Of a stretch of DNA of 64,000 bases, positions 46,893-56,359 are shown in pieces (within the stretch, counting starts at the first letter, position 1; each line of letters opens with the position of its first letter). Source of the stretch: Thalassospiraceae bacterium LMO-JJ14 (lineage in GTDB: Bacteria; Pseudomonadota; Alphaproteobacteria; Rhodospirillales; Casp-alpha2); contig CP134604.1 of NCBI GenBank assembly GCA_021555105.2, forward strand, positions 372,001 to 436,000, in the 5' to 3' direction. Below the pieces are notes generated by a model, which searched no databases, was not told the DNA's origin, and saw only the letters and a program-made list of their open reading frames with translations. Both the position numbers and the translations under genes were made by a program.

Positions 46893-47480
46893 TTACAGCA
46901 CACCTTTGGTGGACGGCACTTCATCGGCCTTGCGGGGATCGATCTGGATGGCATCGCGAAGCGACCGCGCGAGGCCCTTGTAGCAGCTCTCGACGATATG
47001 GTGATTGTTCTCGCCGTACAGGTTTTCGACGTGCAGTGTGATGCCCGCCGCCTGCGCGAAAGCCTGAAACCATTCCTTGAAAAGTTCCGTATCCATGTCG
47101 CCGAGTTTCGGCTTGGTGAATTCGACCCGCCAGATCAGATACGGCCGGTTGGAAATATCCAGCGCGATGCGGCTCAGCGTTTCATCCATCGGGATCAGCG
47201 CACTGGCATAGCGCGTGATGCCCTTGCGCTCGCCGAGCGCTTCGGAAAACGCCTCGCCGATAGCGATGCCGGTATCTTCGGTGGTGTGGTGAAAGTCGAT
47301 GTGCAGGTCGCCCTTCGCCTTGACGGTCAGGTCCATCAGACTGTGCCGGGACAGCTGTTCCAGCATGTGATCGAGAAAGCCGATCCCGGTCGAGATGTCA
47401 TATGTCCCGCTGCCGTCGAGATCGAGGCTGACGGAAATCTCGGTTTCCTTGGTTTTGCGTTCGATGGTCGCTTTGCGCAT
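46893..47480 (-). CDS. hisB: Imidazoleglycerol-phosphate dehydratase HisB
   Basis: Manganese-dependent dehydratase of histidine synthesis. The 195-residue protein is the monofunctional form, without the HisN phosphatase domain of enterobacteria. It carries [13 protein letters not shown] near residue 35, [12 protein letters not shown] and the C-terminal [13 protein letters not shown], the repeated metal-binding H-H-x-x-E sites. It is the first gene of the his run here and diverges from hslV across 191 bases. Confidence 0.98.
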   Translation of the reverse strand: MRKATIERKTKETEISVSLDLDGSGTYDISTGIGFLDHMLEQLSRHSLMDLTVKAKGDLHIDFHHTTEDTGIAIGEAFSEALGERKGITRYASALIPMDETLSRIALDISNRPYLIWRVEFTKPKLGDMDTELFKEWFQAFAQAAGITLHVENLYGENNHHIVESCYKGLARSLRDAIQIDPRKADEVPSTKGVL

Positions 47481-47594
47481 CGCTCAAGTCTCCTGCAAAA
47501 GTCGAGGTTCTTCTAGCAGGTTGGTTCGCGCTCTGCCAGCCCTCACGCACATTCACCGTGATCGGCATCATCGCCCGAACGCCGTCGCCTATGA

Positions 47595-47623
47595 CTTGAC
47601 CGCCGGGCCCGTTAGGACCACAT
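47595..47623 (+). promoter_or_regulatory. Possible heat-shock (RpoH-type) promoter for hslVU
   Basis: CTTGAC (47595-47600) and CCACAT (47618-47623) are 17 bases apart, about 50 bases before the hslV start. The -35 half is what alphaproteobacterial RpoH promoters use, and hslVU is a heat-shock operon in studied species. The -10 half fits less well. AAGGAG just before the ATG is the ribosome site. Confidence 0.45.
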
Positions 47624-47671
47624 AGGGGGACACGCTGTCCCATCCCGGCCTCCCTTCATGAAGGAGCTCCC

Positions 47672-48223
47672 ATGTCCACTGATGCGCCCACCTCGTCCTG
47701 GCACGCAACGACGATCCTGTCGGTACGCAAAAACGGCGCCGTCGTTATTGCCGGTGACGGCCAGGTCAGCCTTGGGGATACCATCGTCAAGGCCAATGCC
47801 CGCAAGGTGCGGAGGCTTTCCGGCGATCAGGTCATTGCCGGGTTTGCCGGGGCCACGGCGGATGCCTTTACCCTGTTCGAGCGGCTTGAAGGCAAGCTCG
47901 AGCAGTATCCGGGTCAGCTTTTGCGGGCCTCCGTCGAAATGGCCAAGGACTGGCGCACGGACAGATATCTGCGCCGGCTGGAAGCGATGATGGCTGTCGC
48001 CGACAAGGACGTGTCGCTGATCCTGACCGGCAACGGCGATGTGCTGGAGCCCGCCGACGGCCTGATCGGCATCGGATCGGGCGGCAACTACGCGCTGTCC
48101 GCGGCGCGCGCCCTGATCGATCATGAAGAGCTCAGCGCCGAGGACATCGCCCGTCGCGCCATGGCCGTCGCCGCAGACATCTGCGTTTACACCAACACCA
48201 ACGTGGTCATCGAAAAACTATGA
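47672..48223 (+). CDS. hslV: ATP-dependent protease peptidase subunit HslV (ClpQ)
   Basis: Proteasome-like threonine peptidase that works with HslU. Of 183 residues, the first 12 form a propeptide; cleavage before T13-T14 (A-T-T-I-L-S-V-R-K) would expose the catalytic N-terminal Thr. G-D-G-Q-V-S-L-G and the [10 protein letters not shown] segment are typical. A clear AAGGAG site precedes the ATG. The stop codon overlaps the hslU start (ATGA). Confidence 0.97.
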   Translation: MSTDAPTSSWHATTILSVRKNGAVVIAGDGQVSLGDTIVKANARKVRRLSGDQVIAGFAGATADAFTLFERLEGKLEQYPGQLLRASVEMAKDWRTDRYLRRLEAMMAVADKDVSLILTGNGDVLEPADGLIGIGSGGNYALSAARALIDHEELSAEDIARRAMAVAADICVYTNTNVVIEKL

Positions 48224-49530
48224 GCAGCTTTACCCCGCGCGAAATCGTTTCCGAACTGGATCGCTACATCATCGGCCAGAAGGACGCCAAGAAAGCCGTC
48301 GCGATTGCGCTGCGCAACCGTTGGCGCCGTCAGCAGCTGACCGACGACATGCGCGAAGAAGTACTGCCGAAAAACATCCTGATGATCGGCCCCACCGGCG
48401 TCGGCAAGACCGAGATCGCGCGCCGTCTGGCAAAACTGGCGCAGGCGCCGTTCATCAAGGTCGAGGCGACGAAATTTACCGAGGTCGGTTACGTCGGCCG
48501 CGATGTCGAGCAGATCGTCCGCGATCTTCTGGAAGCAGCTCTGCACATGAGCCGCGAGCAGATGCGCAAACGCGTCGAAGCCAAGGCCGAGCTGAACGCT
48601 GAAAACCGCGTCGTCGATGCGTTGGTCGGCGAGGGCGCATCGAAGGACACCCGGGAAAAATTCCGTGCCATGCTGCGGACCGGCGAGCTGGCGCAAAAAG
48701 AAATCGAGATCGAGGTTTCGGACAGTTCGGGCGGCGGCATGCCGACCCTTGATATCCCCGGCATGCCCGGCGCGCAGATGGGGATGATCAACCTCAACGA
48801 CATTATGGGCAAGGCGTTCGGCCAGCAAACCAAGAAGAAGAAAATCACCATCGAGGATTCCTACGACATCCTGCTCCGCGAGGAAGCCGACAAGCTGCTC
48901 GACGAGGAAGAGGTGCTCGGCGATGCCGTAAGTAATGTCGAAAACAACGGCATCGTGTTTCTCGATGAAATCGACAAGATCACCGCGCGTTCCGACCACC
49001 AGGGCGCCGACGTCAGCCGCGAAGGGGTTCAGCGCGACTTGCTGCCGCTGATCGAAGGCACCACCGTCGCCACCAAGCACGGGCCGGTAAAGACCGATCA
49101 TATCCTGTTCATTGCCTCCGGCGCGTTTCACATCGCCAAACCGTCCGACATGCTGCCGGAGCTGCAGGGCAGGCTGCCGATCCGCGTTAATCTGAACGCC
49201 CTGACCCGCGACGATTTCAAGCGCATCCTGACGGAACCGGAAGCAAGCCTCGTCAAACAATATACGGCGCTGATGGGCGTCGAGGACCTGAAGATTTCGT
49301 TCAGCGATGACGCCATCGAGGAGATCGCCGATCTGTCGGCGGAAATCAATCAGGGTGTCGAGAACATCGGTGCCAGGCGTCTGCATACGGTGATGGAAAA
49401 ACTTCTCGAAGATATCAGCTTCAACGCCTCTGATAAAAGCGGCGAGGAAATTGTCATCGATGCGGATTATGTGAAGAAACAGGTCTCCGATCTGGCGCGC
49501 AACGCCGATGTATCTAAGTTTATTCTCTGA
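48220..49530 (+). CDS. hslU: ATP-dependent protease ATPase subunit HslU (ClpY)
   Basis: AAA+ unfoldase of the HslUV protease. It is 436 residues. Walker A G-P-T-G-V-G-K-T is at 57-64, and the inserted I domain runs over about 110-240, including a Gly/Met-rich piece ([13 protein letters not shown]). Walker B is V-F-L-D-E-I-D-K near 248, and the C-terminal tail ends V-S-K-F-I-L, the residues that open HslV. Its ATG overlaps the hslV stop. It converges on a small XRE regulator gene with only seven bases between stops. Confidence 0.98.
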   Translation: MSSFTPREIVSELDRYIIGQKDAKKAVAIALRNRWRRQQLTDDMREEVLPKNILMIGPTGVGKTEIARRLAKLAQAPFIKVEATKFTEVGYVGRDVEQIVRDLLEAALHMSREQMRKRVEAKAELNAENRVVDALVGEGASKDTREKFRAMLRTGELAQKEIEIEVSDSSGGGMPTLDIPGMPGAQMGMINLNDIMGKAFGQQTKKKKITIEDSYDILLREEADKLLDEEEVLGDAVSNVENNGIVFLDEIDKITARSDHQGADVSREGVQRDLLPLIEGTTVATKHGPVKTDHILFIASGAFHIAKPSDMLPELQGRLPIRVNLNALTRDDFKRILTEPEASLVKQYTALMGVEDLKISFSDDAIEEIADLSAEINQGVENIGARRLHTVMEKLLEDISFNASDKSGEEIVIDADYVKKQVSDLARNADVSKFIL

Positions 49531-49537
49531 CGTGGAT

Positions 49538-49921
49538 TCAGTGTGTCGGTCCGCCGGGGCGGGCGCCCATGCGGAGTTTTACCTCGGCGATGACCCAGTC
49601 GAGGGTTTCGTCGTCCATTTCCTCAATATTTTCCGCCAGAAGATTGGCCAGTTCGGTCGCTTTCGGGCTGAGACCGGCAGTATTGACCGTGACTTTCGGG
49701 TGCGATAGCTCGGCCAGGCGCTTGATTTCCTCGGCCTCGTCCCACATCAGATCGAAATACCCGCAGATCTGCGCCACCAGCCCGGAACTGGGGCGGCCGC
49801 GATGACCGTGTTCGAGCGCAGAGAAATACGCCGCCGAGACGCCGAGATCCGCGGCCATCTGCTTCAGCGTTATTTTGCGCGCCATGCGGTGTTCGCGCAC
49901 ACGTTTACCAAACGGTGTCAT
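49538..49921 (-). CDS. XRE-family helix-turn-helix regulator
   Basis: DNA-binding protein of 127 residues. The HTH is near residues 17-42 (I-T-L-K-Q-M-A-A-D-L-G-V-S-A-A-Y-F-S-A-L-E-H-G), followed by a helical C-terminal part with no known ligand domain. Regulators of this exact shape (M-T-P-F-G-x-R-V-R-x-x-R) lie near smr and mltA in several alphaproteobacteria, as I recall, but their targets are not known to me. It is last in the minus-strand run after smr, 62 bases downstream. Confidence 0.85.
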   Translation of the reverse strand: MTPFGKRVREHRMARKITLKQMAADLGVSAAYFSALEHGHRGRPSSGLVAQICGYFDLMWDEAEEIKRLAELSHPKVTVNTAGLSPKATELANLLAENIEEMDDETLDWVIAEVKLRMGARPGGPTH

Positions 49922-49983
49922 AAACGCACTGTAAGCGGTTAAATCTTAATATTTTATCGCCAACAAGGATACGGCGTGGCGCG

Positions 49984-50577
49984 TTATTTCCGGCGTTTCA
50001 GCCGCACATACAAGGCGCCGTCACCGCCATCTTTCGGCGCGGCATAAGAAAACCCCGCAACCCATTGACGCATCGGCATTTCATTGAACCAGCGCGGGAC
50101 CATTTCGCGCAGCACGCCCGGTCTGCCGCCGATCACATCGCCCTTGCCGGTAATCACCAGCGCCGTACGTACACCGGCCATGTAGCCGGTGTGCAGAAAA
50201 TCCTCGAGCGCACGGTGCGCGGCTTTCTGCGTGTGTCCATGCAGATCAATTCTGGCCTCGACATCGAGCCGTCCGCGCTTCAGGCGCTGCGCCGTTCGGC
50301 GGTCCATGCCGGCGGGACTGCCGTGCGCCAGGGCTATCGGTGCGGGCGTGCTGGATTTCGGCGCTGTTGGCGGGGGCGCGACGGGGCGTTTCGCTTTTGC
50401 GGCCCGGCGCACAGGCCCGGCTGCTTTTCCCGTATCCGTATCCGCCCCGTCATCTTCCGCCAGCAATGATCCCAGCTTGTCGGTGTCGACACGGCGAACC
50501 GTTTGCGTGACATGATCCCAGAGCGCCTTGTCCTCGGCGCTGAGACGTCGGCGGCGCGGGCGCTTGGGGCCGCCCAT
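49984..50577 (-). CDS. Smr/MutS2-type domain protein
   Basis: Small MutS-related domain protein, 197 residues, possibly a nuclease acting on DNA or on mRNA in stalled ribosomes. The N-terminal 100 residues are basic and low in order (P-K-R-P-R-R-R-R-L-S). The Smr domain occupies about 105-190, with the D-L-H-G-H-T motif and V-I-T-G-K-G. The domain is complete. It follows lutC after three bases and precedes the XRE regulator; in related genomes it often follows mltA directly, so the lut genes here separate the two. Confidence 0.9.
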   Translation of the reverse strand: MGGPKRPRRRRLSAEDKALWDHVTQTVRRVDTDKLGSLLAEDDGADTDTGKAAGPVRRAAKAKRPVAPPPTAPKSSTPAPIALAHGSPAGMDRRTAQRLKRGRLDVEARIDLHGHTQKAAHRALEDFLHTGYMAGVRTALVITGKGDVIGGRPGVLREMVPRWFNEMPMRQWVAGFSYAAPKDGGDGALYVRLKRRK

Positions 50578-50580
50578 GGC

Positions 50581-51273
50581 TCAGGACTCTGGGGTTACGG
50601 GCGGATCGATGATCAGGATATGCAAACGCTGCGGCCCGTGTGCGCCCAAAAGCAGCGTCTGTTCGATGTCGGCGGTACGCGACGGGCCGGTGATCCAGTT
50701 GACGGTGCGCGGCAGCTTGCCGGGACCGGCTTTTTCACGGATCCGCGCCCAGACGGCTTCGTAATTGCCGGCAATTTCGTCCGCCTGCAGCACGACGATA
50801 TGATCGAGCGGCAGAAAATTCAGCGAGGTCGGCGTTTCGGGTCCGGACGACATAACCAGGGTGCCGGTTTCCGCGACGCCGCCGAACGCCATACTGACGG
50901 AGACCCCGTCATCGCCGACGCCCCGTCCCTCATCGACCATCAACGAGGTTTTCGCCTGCCATGCCAGCGACGTCAGCGCAGGATGCGGGGCAATTTTGAT
51001 TTTCGCCGGGAGCTGGTGCTCACGCAGGTAGTCGCTGACGCCTGCGGGGACCTCATCCATGGAGGCGACACGCACCACGGTGGCATTGACCCGCGTTGCT
51101 TCCTGGCAAAAAAGATCAACGCGTTGCGCTTTATCAAGGTCGCCGCGTTTCGGTATAAGATTTAAATGATGCTCTTGAATGCGCTTTGCGGCGGCTGCAT
51201 CCCCATCAGGCGCATCTGAATGCCCTAATTTGGACTTCAGCTTGCCCAGAATGTCTTCCCGGGCGCCCATCAA
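50581..51273 (-). CDS. lutC: LUD-domain lactate utilization protein LutC (LldG-type)
   Basis: Third subunit of the LutABC complex that oxidises L-lactate to pyruvate through Fe-S proteins rather than a flavoenzyme of LldD type. The 230-residue LUD-domain protein has A-G-V-S-D-Y-L-R-E, the E-T-G-T-L-V-M-S-S-G segment and the C-terminal T-R-T/S-A-D-I-E-Q-T-L-L-x-G-A-H-G-P region. Its start overlaps the end of lutB by four bases. smr follows within three bases on the same strand. Confidence 0.93.
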   Translation of the reverse strand: MMGAREDILGKLKSKLGHSDAPDGDAAAAKRIQEHHLNLIPKRGDLDKAQRVDLFCQEATRVNATVVRVASMDEVPAGVSDYLREHQLPAKIKIAPHPALTSLAWQAKTSLMVDEGRGVGDDGVSVSMAFGGVAETGTLVMSSGPETPTSLNFLPLDHIVVLQADEIAGNYEAVWARIREKAGPGKLPRTVNWITGPSRTADIEQTLLLGAHGPQRLHILIIDPPVTPES

Positions 51274-52721
51274 TGCACCTTCTTGCGCATAAGAGCACCG
51301 CTTTGATCTCCGCGTGCGCCTTTATGATACTGGCTGATAAACGTATCCCCGCAAGGCGCCGCCAGATCGCGCTTCGATGTCCAGCCCGACACCAGCGGCA
51401 GGGACTTAAAGCGGCCGCGGCCGCCGAATTGTCCGAGCACGGCCACTCCGGCGCTCATTGTCCAGCGGTAAAGCCGCGGCCGTTTCGCCAGCCAGGCCCA
51501 GCTTTTCAGGGCCCAGCGCGCCGTCGATGAACCGATTTCCGCCTTGAACTGCCGTTCGCGCCATTTCCGCAACATTTTCGGCAGCGGAATGCGCATCGGG
51601 CAGACGCTCTCGCACTTGCCGCACAGCGTCGAGGCGTTCGGCAGGTGCTGGGCTTCTTCCATACCGATCAGGTTCGGGATCAAGACAGCGCCCATCGGCC
51701 CGGAATACACCCACCCATAGGCATGACCGCCGACGGATTTATAGATCGGACAGTGATTCAGGCACGCGCCGCAGCGGATACAACGCAGCATTTCGTGAAA
51801 TTCCGAGCCGATCATGTCCGAACGGCCGTTATCCAGCAAAACGACGTGATATTCCTCGGGCCCGTCCAGGTCTTCGGGACGTTTCGGGCCGGTGCAGAAT
51901 GTGGTGTAGACGGAAATATCCTGACCCGTCGCCGAGCGCGCCAGGACGCGCAGGATGGTCGAGGCGTCTTCCAGTGTCGGCACGATCTTTTCAATGCTGG
52001 CGATCACCACGTGCACGCGCGGCAGATTGTTGGTGAGATCCGCGTTGCCCTCGTTCGTGACGAGAACGTTGGTGCCGGTTTCGGCGATCAGCATGTTGGC
52101 CCCGGTCAGCCCGACATCGGCACCCAGGAACTTCTCGCGCAGCTTGGCGCGGGCTTCCTCGAGCAGCGCGCGCGGCTCGATCAAGGGGCGGTCGGCGGCG
52201 AGATCGAGGTGCGCATTGCGGAAAGTCTCCGCGACCTGCTCTTTCGACAGGTGGATGGCCGGCGCGATAATATGGCTCGGCGGTTCCTTGCGGAGCTGGA
52301 TGATATATTCGCCGAGATCGGTTTCCACCGGCTCGATGCCGTTATCCTCGAGGAAGGCGTTGACCGCGATTTCCTCGCTGATCATCGACTTGCTCTTGGT
52401 GACGGTTTTCGCGTTCGCCTTGCGGCATATTTCGAGAATGGTGTTGCGGGCTTCCTCGGCGTCGCGGCACCAGTGCACATGACCGCCGCTTTCGGTCACT
52501 TTCTTCTCATACGCCTGCAGATAATAATCGAGGTTCTCCAGCACGTGCGTCTTGATATCGCGCGCCTGATCGCGGAGATCCTCGAATTCCGGCAGCCGCG
52601 CCGCCGCTTCCAGACGGCGCACGGGAAATCCGACGGCAAGCTTGGCCAGCGCCGCCTGCAACGGATCGTCGGCAAGCGCGTCCTTGGCATTTTCCTTGAA
52701 GTGGGGAGATGTGGATTGCAT
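51270..52721 (-). CDS. lutB: Lactate utilization iron-sulfur protein LutB (LldF-type)
   Basis: Central Fe-S subunit of LutABC, 483 residues. The LUD domain fills the first 300 residues (T-V-T-K-S-K-S-M-I-S-E-E; G-A-N-M-L-I-A-E-T-G-T). Two ferredoxin-type clusters follow: C-I-R-C-G-A-C-L-N-H-C-P near 315 and C-G-K-C-E-S-V-C-P near 370. The pattern of cysteines is complete. lutA is ten bases upstream and lutC overlaps downstream, so the three are one operon. Confidence 0.95.
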   Translation of the reverse strand: MQSTSPHFKENAKDALADDPLQAALAKLAVGFPVRRLEAAARLPEFEDLRDQARDIKTHVLENLDYYLQAYEKKVTESGGHVHWCRDAEEARNTILEICRKANAKTVTKSKSMISEEIAVNAFLEDNGIEPVETDLGEYIIQLRKEPPSHIIAPAIHLSKEQVAETFRNAHLDLAADRPLIEPRALLEEARAKLREKFLGADVGLTGANMLIAETGTNVLVTNEGNADLTNNLPRVHVVIASIEKIVPTLEDASTILRVLARSATGQDISVYTTFCTGPKRPEDLDGPEEYHVVLLDNGRSDMIGSEFHEMLRCIRCGACLNHCPIYKSVGGHAYGWVYSGPMGAVLIPNLIGMEEAQHLPNASTLCGKCESVCPMRIPLPKMLRKWRERQFKAEIGSSTARWALKSWAWLAKRPRLYRWTMSAGVAVLGQFGGRGRFKSLPLVSGWTSKRDLAAPCGDTFISQYHKGARGDQSGALMRKKVH

Positions 52722-52730
52722 GAGCTGTAC

Positions 52731-53519
52731 CTAGTCCCCGCCCGCTTCATTGTCTGCGGGCTCGCCGATCGCCGGCGCCGCCGTCATCCCGGCCAGCACT
52801 TCGGCGGCATGCCGCGCCTTGACCGGAAGTCCGCGGCGCTGCAACCGTCCGGCGATGTTCATCAGACACCCGAGATCGCCCGCAAGCACCGTATCCGCGC
52901 CCGTGGCGACTATGTCGTTGACCTTGGCGTCGACCATCTTTTCGGAAATGTCCGGATACTTGATACAGAACAAACCGCCGAACCCGCAGCAGGTTTCCGT
53001 CTCGTTGCCTTCGGCAATGCTGAGGCCGTCGACGGCGCCAAGCAGTCGGCGCGGCTGTTCCTTGATGCCGAGCTCGCGCAGCCCGGAACAGGAATCGTGA
53101 TAGGTGACCGTGCCGTCGAACGCGGCACCCGTGCTTTTGACATCCATGACGTCCGTCAGGAACGATATCAGCTCGAACGTTTTTGCCGCTAGCGCATCGG
53201 CGCGGGCTTGCCAGGCGGGCTCACTGGCCAGGGCTTGCGGGTAATGATCCTTGATCATGCCGGCGCACGAGCCCGACGGGGCAACGACATAATCGAAGCC
53301 CTCGAATGTTTCGATGACCGCTTTTGCGATATCCGCCGCGTCGGCCGTATCGCCGGAGTTATACGCGGGCTGGCCGCAGCAGGTCTGGCTCTGCGGCACA
53401 TCGACCGTGCACCCGGCGTCCTGAAGGAGCTTCACCGCGGCAAAGCCGACCACCGGCCGCATCAGATCGACGAGACAGGTGGCAAAAAGACCGACGCGGG
53501 GTTTGGATGCTTCTGACAT
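52731..53519 (-). CDS. lutA: Lactate utilization protein LutA (LldE-type, CCG domains)
   Basis: Heterodisulfide-reductase-like subunit of LutABC with two cysteine-rich CCG domains, 262 residues. The first has Q-T-C-C-G-Q-P-A-Y-N-S-G near residue 48, the second E-T-C-C-G-F-G-G-L-F near 185, with S-G-S-C-A-G-M-I between them. The start ATG at 53519 (MSEASKPRVG) is preferred over an in-frame codon at 53540. A hairpin lies just before the start. No lactate permease or LutR-type regulator is beside it. Confidence 0.95.
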   Translation of the reverse strand: MSEASKPRVGLFATCLVDLMRPVVGFAAVKLLQDAGCTVDVPQSQTCCGQPAYNSGDTADAADIAKAVIETFEGFDYVVAPSGSCAGMIKDHYPQALASEPAWQARADALAAKTFELISFLTDVMDVKSTGAAFDGTVTYHDSCSGLRELGIKEQPRRLLGAVDGLSIAEGNETETCCGFGGLFCIKYPDISEKMVDAKVNDIVATGADTVLAGDLGCLMNIAGRLQRRGLPVKARHAAEVLAGMTAAPAIGEPADNEAGGD

Positions 53520-53530
53520 AAGCAAAGAAT

Positions 53531-53550
53531 GTTCCGTCAATCGTCGGAAC
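53531..53550 (-). promoter_or_regulatory. Hairpin in the gap between mltA and lutA
   Basis: GTTCCG and CGGAAC (six-base perfect arms) surround an eight-base loop, 12 bases upstream of the lutA ATG. Only ATTCTTTGC follows on the minus strand, so it is a weak terminator at best. Its position in the leader also suits an operator or attenuating structure. Confidence 0.35.
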
Positions 53551-53584
53551 GCAAGAACGGAGACGGAGCAGGCGATTTATGTGC

Positions 53585-54808
53585 TTACGATGGCGGCGGG
53601 GTTTCCGCCGCAGACTTCGGCAACAGGATATAATAACGGCCGTCTTGCTTCATCAGCCCGGCGCGGCGCGCGGCCTCCTCGCCGAAGCCCCAGAAAACAT
53701 CGCCCCGGACCGCACCCTTGATGGCGCTGCCGGTATCCTGGGCAACAAGCAGCCGGTTCAACGGCTCGCCCTTGGTCAGAGGATCGGTGGTTTCCAGCCA
53801 CAACGGCACACCATACGGGATAAAGGCACGGTCAACCGCCAGGCTGCGGCCCGGCGTCAACGGCACGCCCTGCGCGCCGATCGGGCCTTCGCCTTCGATC
53901 ACGCGGAAGAAAACGTATGACTCGTTCCGGTTCATCAGCTCGGTCCCGGCAGCCGGATGTGCGCGAAGCCAATCGCGGATTGCCGGGGCCGTAACGTCGG
54001 CGAGCGGCATCGCCCCCATGGCAACGAGCTCGCGGCCGATCGACGTATAGCGCCGCCCGTTACGCCCGGCGTAGCCGATGCGGACGTGCGAACCGTCCGG
54101 CAGCAAAACCCGGCCCGAACCTTGAATATGCATGAAGAAGGCATCGACGGGATCGGCCAGCCACAGTACCTCGAGGCCCAGGCCACGAAGCGCGCCGTTA
54201 TTGATTTCGGCGCGGGAATAATACGGAACAAGTTTATTGTCGATAAGGCGTCCGGCAAGCTGGGTGCCGGCAAGCTCTGTGCGGTGCTCGCCCAGATTGA
54301 TCGAAACCAGGTCCGTCGGTCGGGAATAAACGGGAATCTGGAATTCCGCTTCCGGCGCCCATCGGCCGAGAAGTTGCGGCTCATAATACCCGGTAAACAG
54401 TCCCTTGTGGTTAAGGTTGTTACCGGCCTTATAGGCAACGAAGCGGGATTCGAAAAAATACTTGGCCTCAGTCCGATTCCCGGGGCGGATGATGCGTGCA
54501 TCCTTGCAGATGGCCTGCCAGTCGGAAATCTTGCCCATACGCTCATCGGAACCCATCGGCGCATCCGGGTCTTTTTTATCGAGAGCATCGCACGAACGGA
54601 TCAATGGCGGCAGAACTTCGGAGAATTTTTCAGCGTTCCAGCCGTCCAAATCTTCGAACTCAATCTTCAAAAGCGACAACGCCTGCGTATCTGGGGCAGG
54701 GCGCGCCGGCTCGAGCTTGGGCAATTTGAGATCGGCACATCCGCCGAGAAGGAGCAAGCCGACAAGCGAAACCGCTTTCAGAAAAGCAGCATCGCGCATC
54801 GGGCTCAT
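53585..54808 (-). CDS. mltA: Membrane-bound lytic murein transglycosylase A (MltA)
   Basis: Lipoprotein that cleaves glycan strands of peptidoglycan, releasing anhydro-muropeptides that AmpG imports. About 407 residues. The lipobox is L-L-G-G-C with Cys near residue 24 from the chosen ATG. The MltA domain contains F-T-G-Y-Y-E-P and S-R-A-E-I. The C-terminal 3D domain has L-L-V-A-Q-D-T-G-S-A-I-K-G-A-V-R-G-D with the catalytic Asp. The start could also be a GTG at 54814 or an ATG at 54799. It lies directly after the timA gene on the same strand. Confidence 0.95.
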   Translation of the reverse strand: MSPMRDAAFLKAVSLVGLLLLGGCADLKLPKLEPARPAPDTQALSLLKIEFEDLDGWNAEKFSEVLPPLIRSCDALDKKDPDAPMGSDERMGKISDWQAICKDARIIRPGNRTEAKYFFESRFVAYKAGNNLNHKGLFTGYYEPQLLGRWAPEAEFQIPVYSRPTDLVSINLGEHRTELAGTQLAGRLIDNKLVPYYSRAEINNGALRGLGLEVLWLADPVDAFFMHIQGSGRVLLPDGSHVRIGYAGRNGRRYTSIGRELVAMGAMPLADVTAPAIRDWLRAHPAAGTELMNRNESYVFFRVIEGEGPIGAQGVPLTPGRSLAVDRAFIPYGVPLWLETTDPLTKGEPLNRLLVAQDTGSAIKGAVRGDVFWGFGEEAARRAGLMKQDGRYYILLPKSAAETPPPS

Positions 54809-54815
54809 ACGCACG

Positions 54816-55508
54816 TCAGTTATTGCTTTCAGTGCCGATCAGCGTCCAGTTCGGATCCGAAGACCGGGTATCGCGGGAAAACGTCCAGAAGTCGGTCACA
54901 TCGATGACCTCGTTCGGATTGCCGTCGATGATATTTCCCTCGGCATCGCGAAGCGCGCTGATCTGTTCTGAGAAAAATTTAACCGTCACCACGCTATGGT
55001 GGCCGTCCATGACCGCCTCGACGATTTTCGCCGAACGAATGCCGACAAGCGTGTCTTCCAGAACTTCAGCCGCGCGCTCCCGCTCGGTGATCGCTTCGTC
55101 GAAGTTCTTGTAGACATCCGGGCTCAACAGGCCCTTCAGGGCCTTGCGGTCGCCCGACGAAAAGGCATTGAGAATCATCTCGAAGGCCATTTTCGCACCT
55201 TCGGTAAATCCGTCTGGGCTGAAGCCCGGATCGGCGACCTTGATCTGAGTCAGACCGGCAGCCGTCGGATCGCTTGCATCGATGTCCAGCGCCGGTGCAT
55301 CGGCCGTCGTTTCGCTGCGATCGGGAAGCTGCACGATATTGTCGTCCTGCGGAGTATCGGATTCAGGATGAGCCGCATCGCGGAAGCGGTCTTCATAACC
55401 GCCCTCGTGACCGTCGCGGCGGCCCAGGACGCGGCGTAACCGCAAAATCAGAAACCCTGCGATCATCGCGAGGATGATGATATCGAAAAACTGAAATTCG
55501 CCGCTCAT
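54816..55508 (-). CDS. Tim44/TimA-family putative adaptor protein
   Basis: Inner-membrane-anchored protein of 230 residues, related to mitochondrial Tim44. One N-terminal helix (about 7-25, I-I-I-L-A-M-I-A-G-F-L-I-L-R-L) precedes a charged linker. A Tim44-like domain follows from about residue 90 (G-A-K-M-A-F-E-M-I-L-N-A-F; S-P-D-V-Y-K-N-F; V-D-V/T-D-F-W-T-F-S-R-D-T). The bacterial role is uncertain; proposed as an adaptor at the membrane. It directly precedes mltA and diverges from fxsA. The tim44-mltA pair next to secB and dnaQ is conserved near alphaproteobacterial origins. Confidence 0.93.
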   Translation of the reverse strand: MSGEFQFFDIIILAMIAGFLILRLRRVLGRRDGHEGGYEDRFRDAAHPESDTPQDDNIVQLPDRSETTADAPALDIDASDPTAAGLTQIKVADPGFSPDGFTEGAKMAFEMILNAFSSGDRKALKGLLSPDVYKNFDEAITERERAAEVLEDTLVGIRSAKIVEAVMDGHHSVVTVKFFSEQISALRDAEGNIIDGNPNEVIDVTDFWTFSRDTRSSDPNWTLIGTESNN

Positions 55509-55708
55509 GATATCCTTGACCCTGCAGGTCTTGCCTGTTGTCGTATGCGAGACGTGTAAACGATTTACCGCCTCTTGGTTTCGCGGTCCCGAACAAGGTA
55601 TCGGCTCAAAGCCGCCGCGTCCAGAACGACAGAAAGCTTCCGCTTAACGGTTGCGCTTGCTGTCATACGTCTTAAATAAGCCGACCAGCCCTTCGGAACA
55701 AGGCAACC

Positions 55709-56275
55709 ATGGCATTCATCGCTTTATTTGCGTTCATTACCGTCCCGATTGTTGAAATCGCGGTCTTTATCGAGGTTGGCGGACGCATCGGCGTCTGGTC
55801 GACAGTCGGTGTCGTGATCCTGACGGCGGTTATCGGCACTGCAATGCTGCGCCAGCAGGGGCTTTCGGTTCTGTTCCGTATTCAGGAAAACCTCGAAGCC
55901 AACCGCATCCCGGTGCAGGAGCTGTTCGACGGCGTTTGCCTGGTGATTGCGGGCGCGCTTTTGCTGACGCCCGGTTTCGTGACCGATGCTTTCGGCTTTC
56001 TGCTGTTCGTCCCGCCGTTCCGTCGCTGGCTTGCCGGTGAAATCGGCAAGCGGTTCCTGGCCCGTGCCGATGTCCGTTATTCGAGCCAGACCTATTCTTC
56101 CCATCCCGGCTATCGGGGAGGGCCGCAGACAAACGCCGGCCCGGGACCAGCGACAGGCCCGGTGATCGACGGCGAATTTCAAGATATCACCGGGGATGAA
56201 AACGGCCCCGCAGCAACCGGACAACGCATTGAAAACGGCGACCCGGGTCCATCCGACGACAAGCCCCGCCGATAA
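55709..56275 (+). CDS. fxsA: FxsA family membrane protein
   Basis: Small polytopic inner-membrane protein, 188 residues; in E. coli excess FxsA relieves F-plasmid exclusion of phage T7, but the normal job is unknown. The family pattern I-V-E-I-A-V-F-I-E-V-G near residue 15, then T-A-V-I-G-T-A-M-L-R-Q-Q-G, A-G-A-L-L-L-T-P-G-F-V-T-D-A-F-G and R-R-W-L is clear. The last 60 residues are Gly/Pro-rich and soluble. It is divergent from timA and 84 bases before secB. Confidence 0.93.
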   Translation: MAFIALFAFITVPIVEIAVFIEVGGRIGVWSTVGVVILTAVIGTAMLRQQGLSVLFRIQENLEANRIPVQELFDGVCLVIAGALLLTPGFVTDAFGFLLFVPPFRRWLAGEIGKRFLARADVRYSSQTYSSHPGYRGGPQTNAGPGPATGPVIDGEFQDITGDENGPAATGQRIENGDPGPSDDKPRR

Positions 56276-56359
56276 ACAGGCATGCGCCTGCCGCCTGCGT
56301 TATTGTCGATCCCCGAAAGACGTGTTACCAGAAGCGCGCAATCGCTTGAGGAGAGCCAG

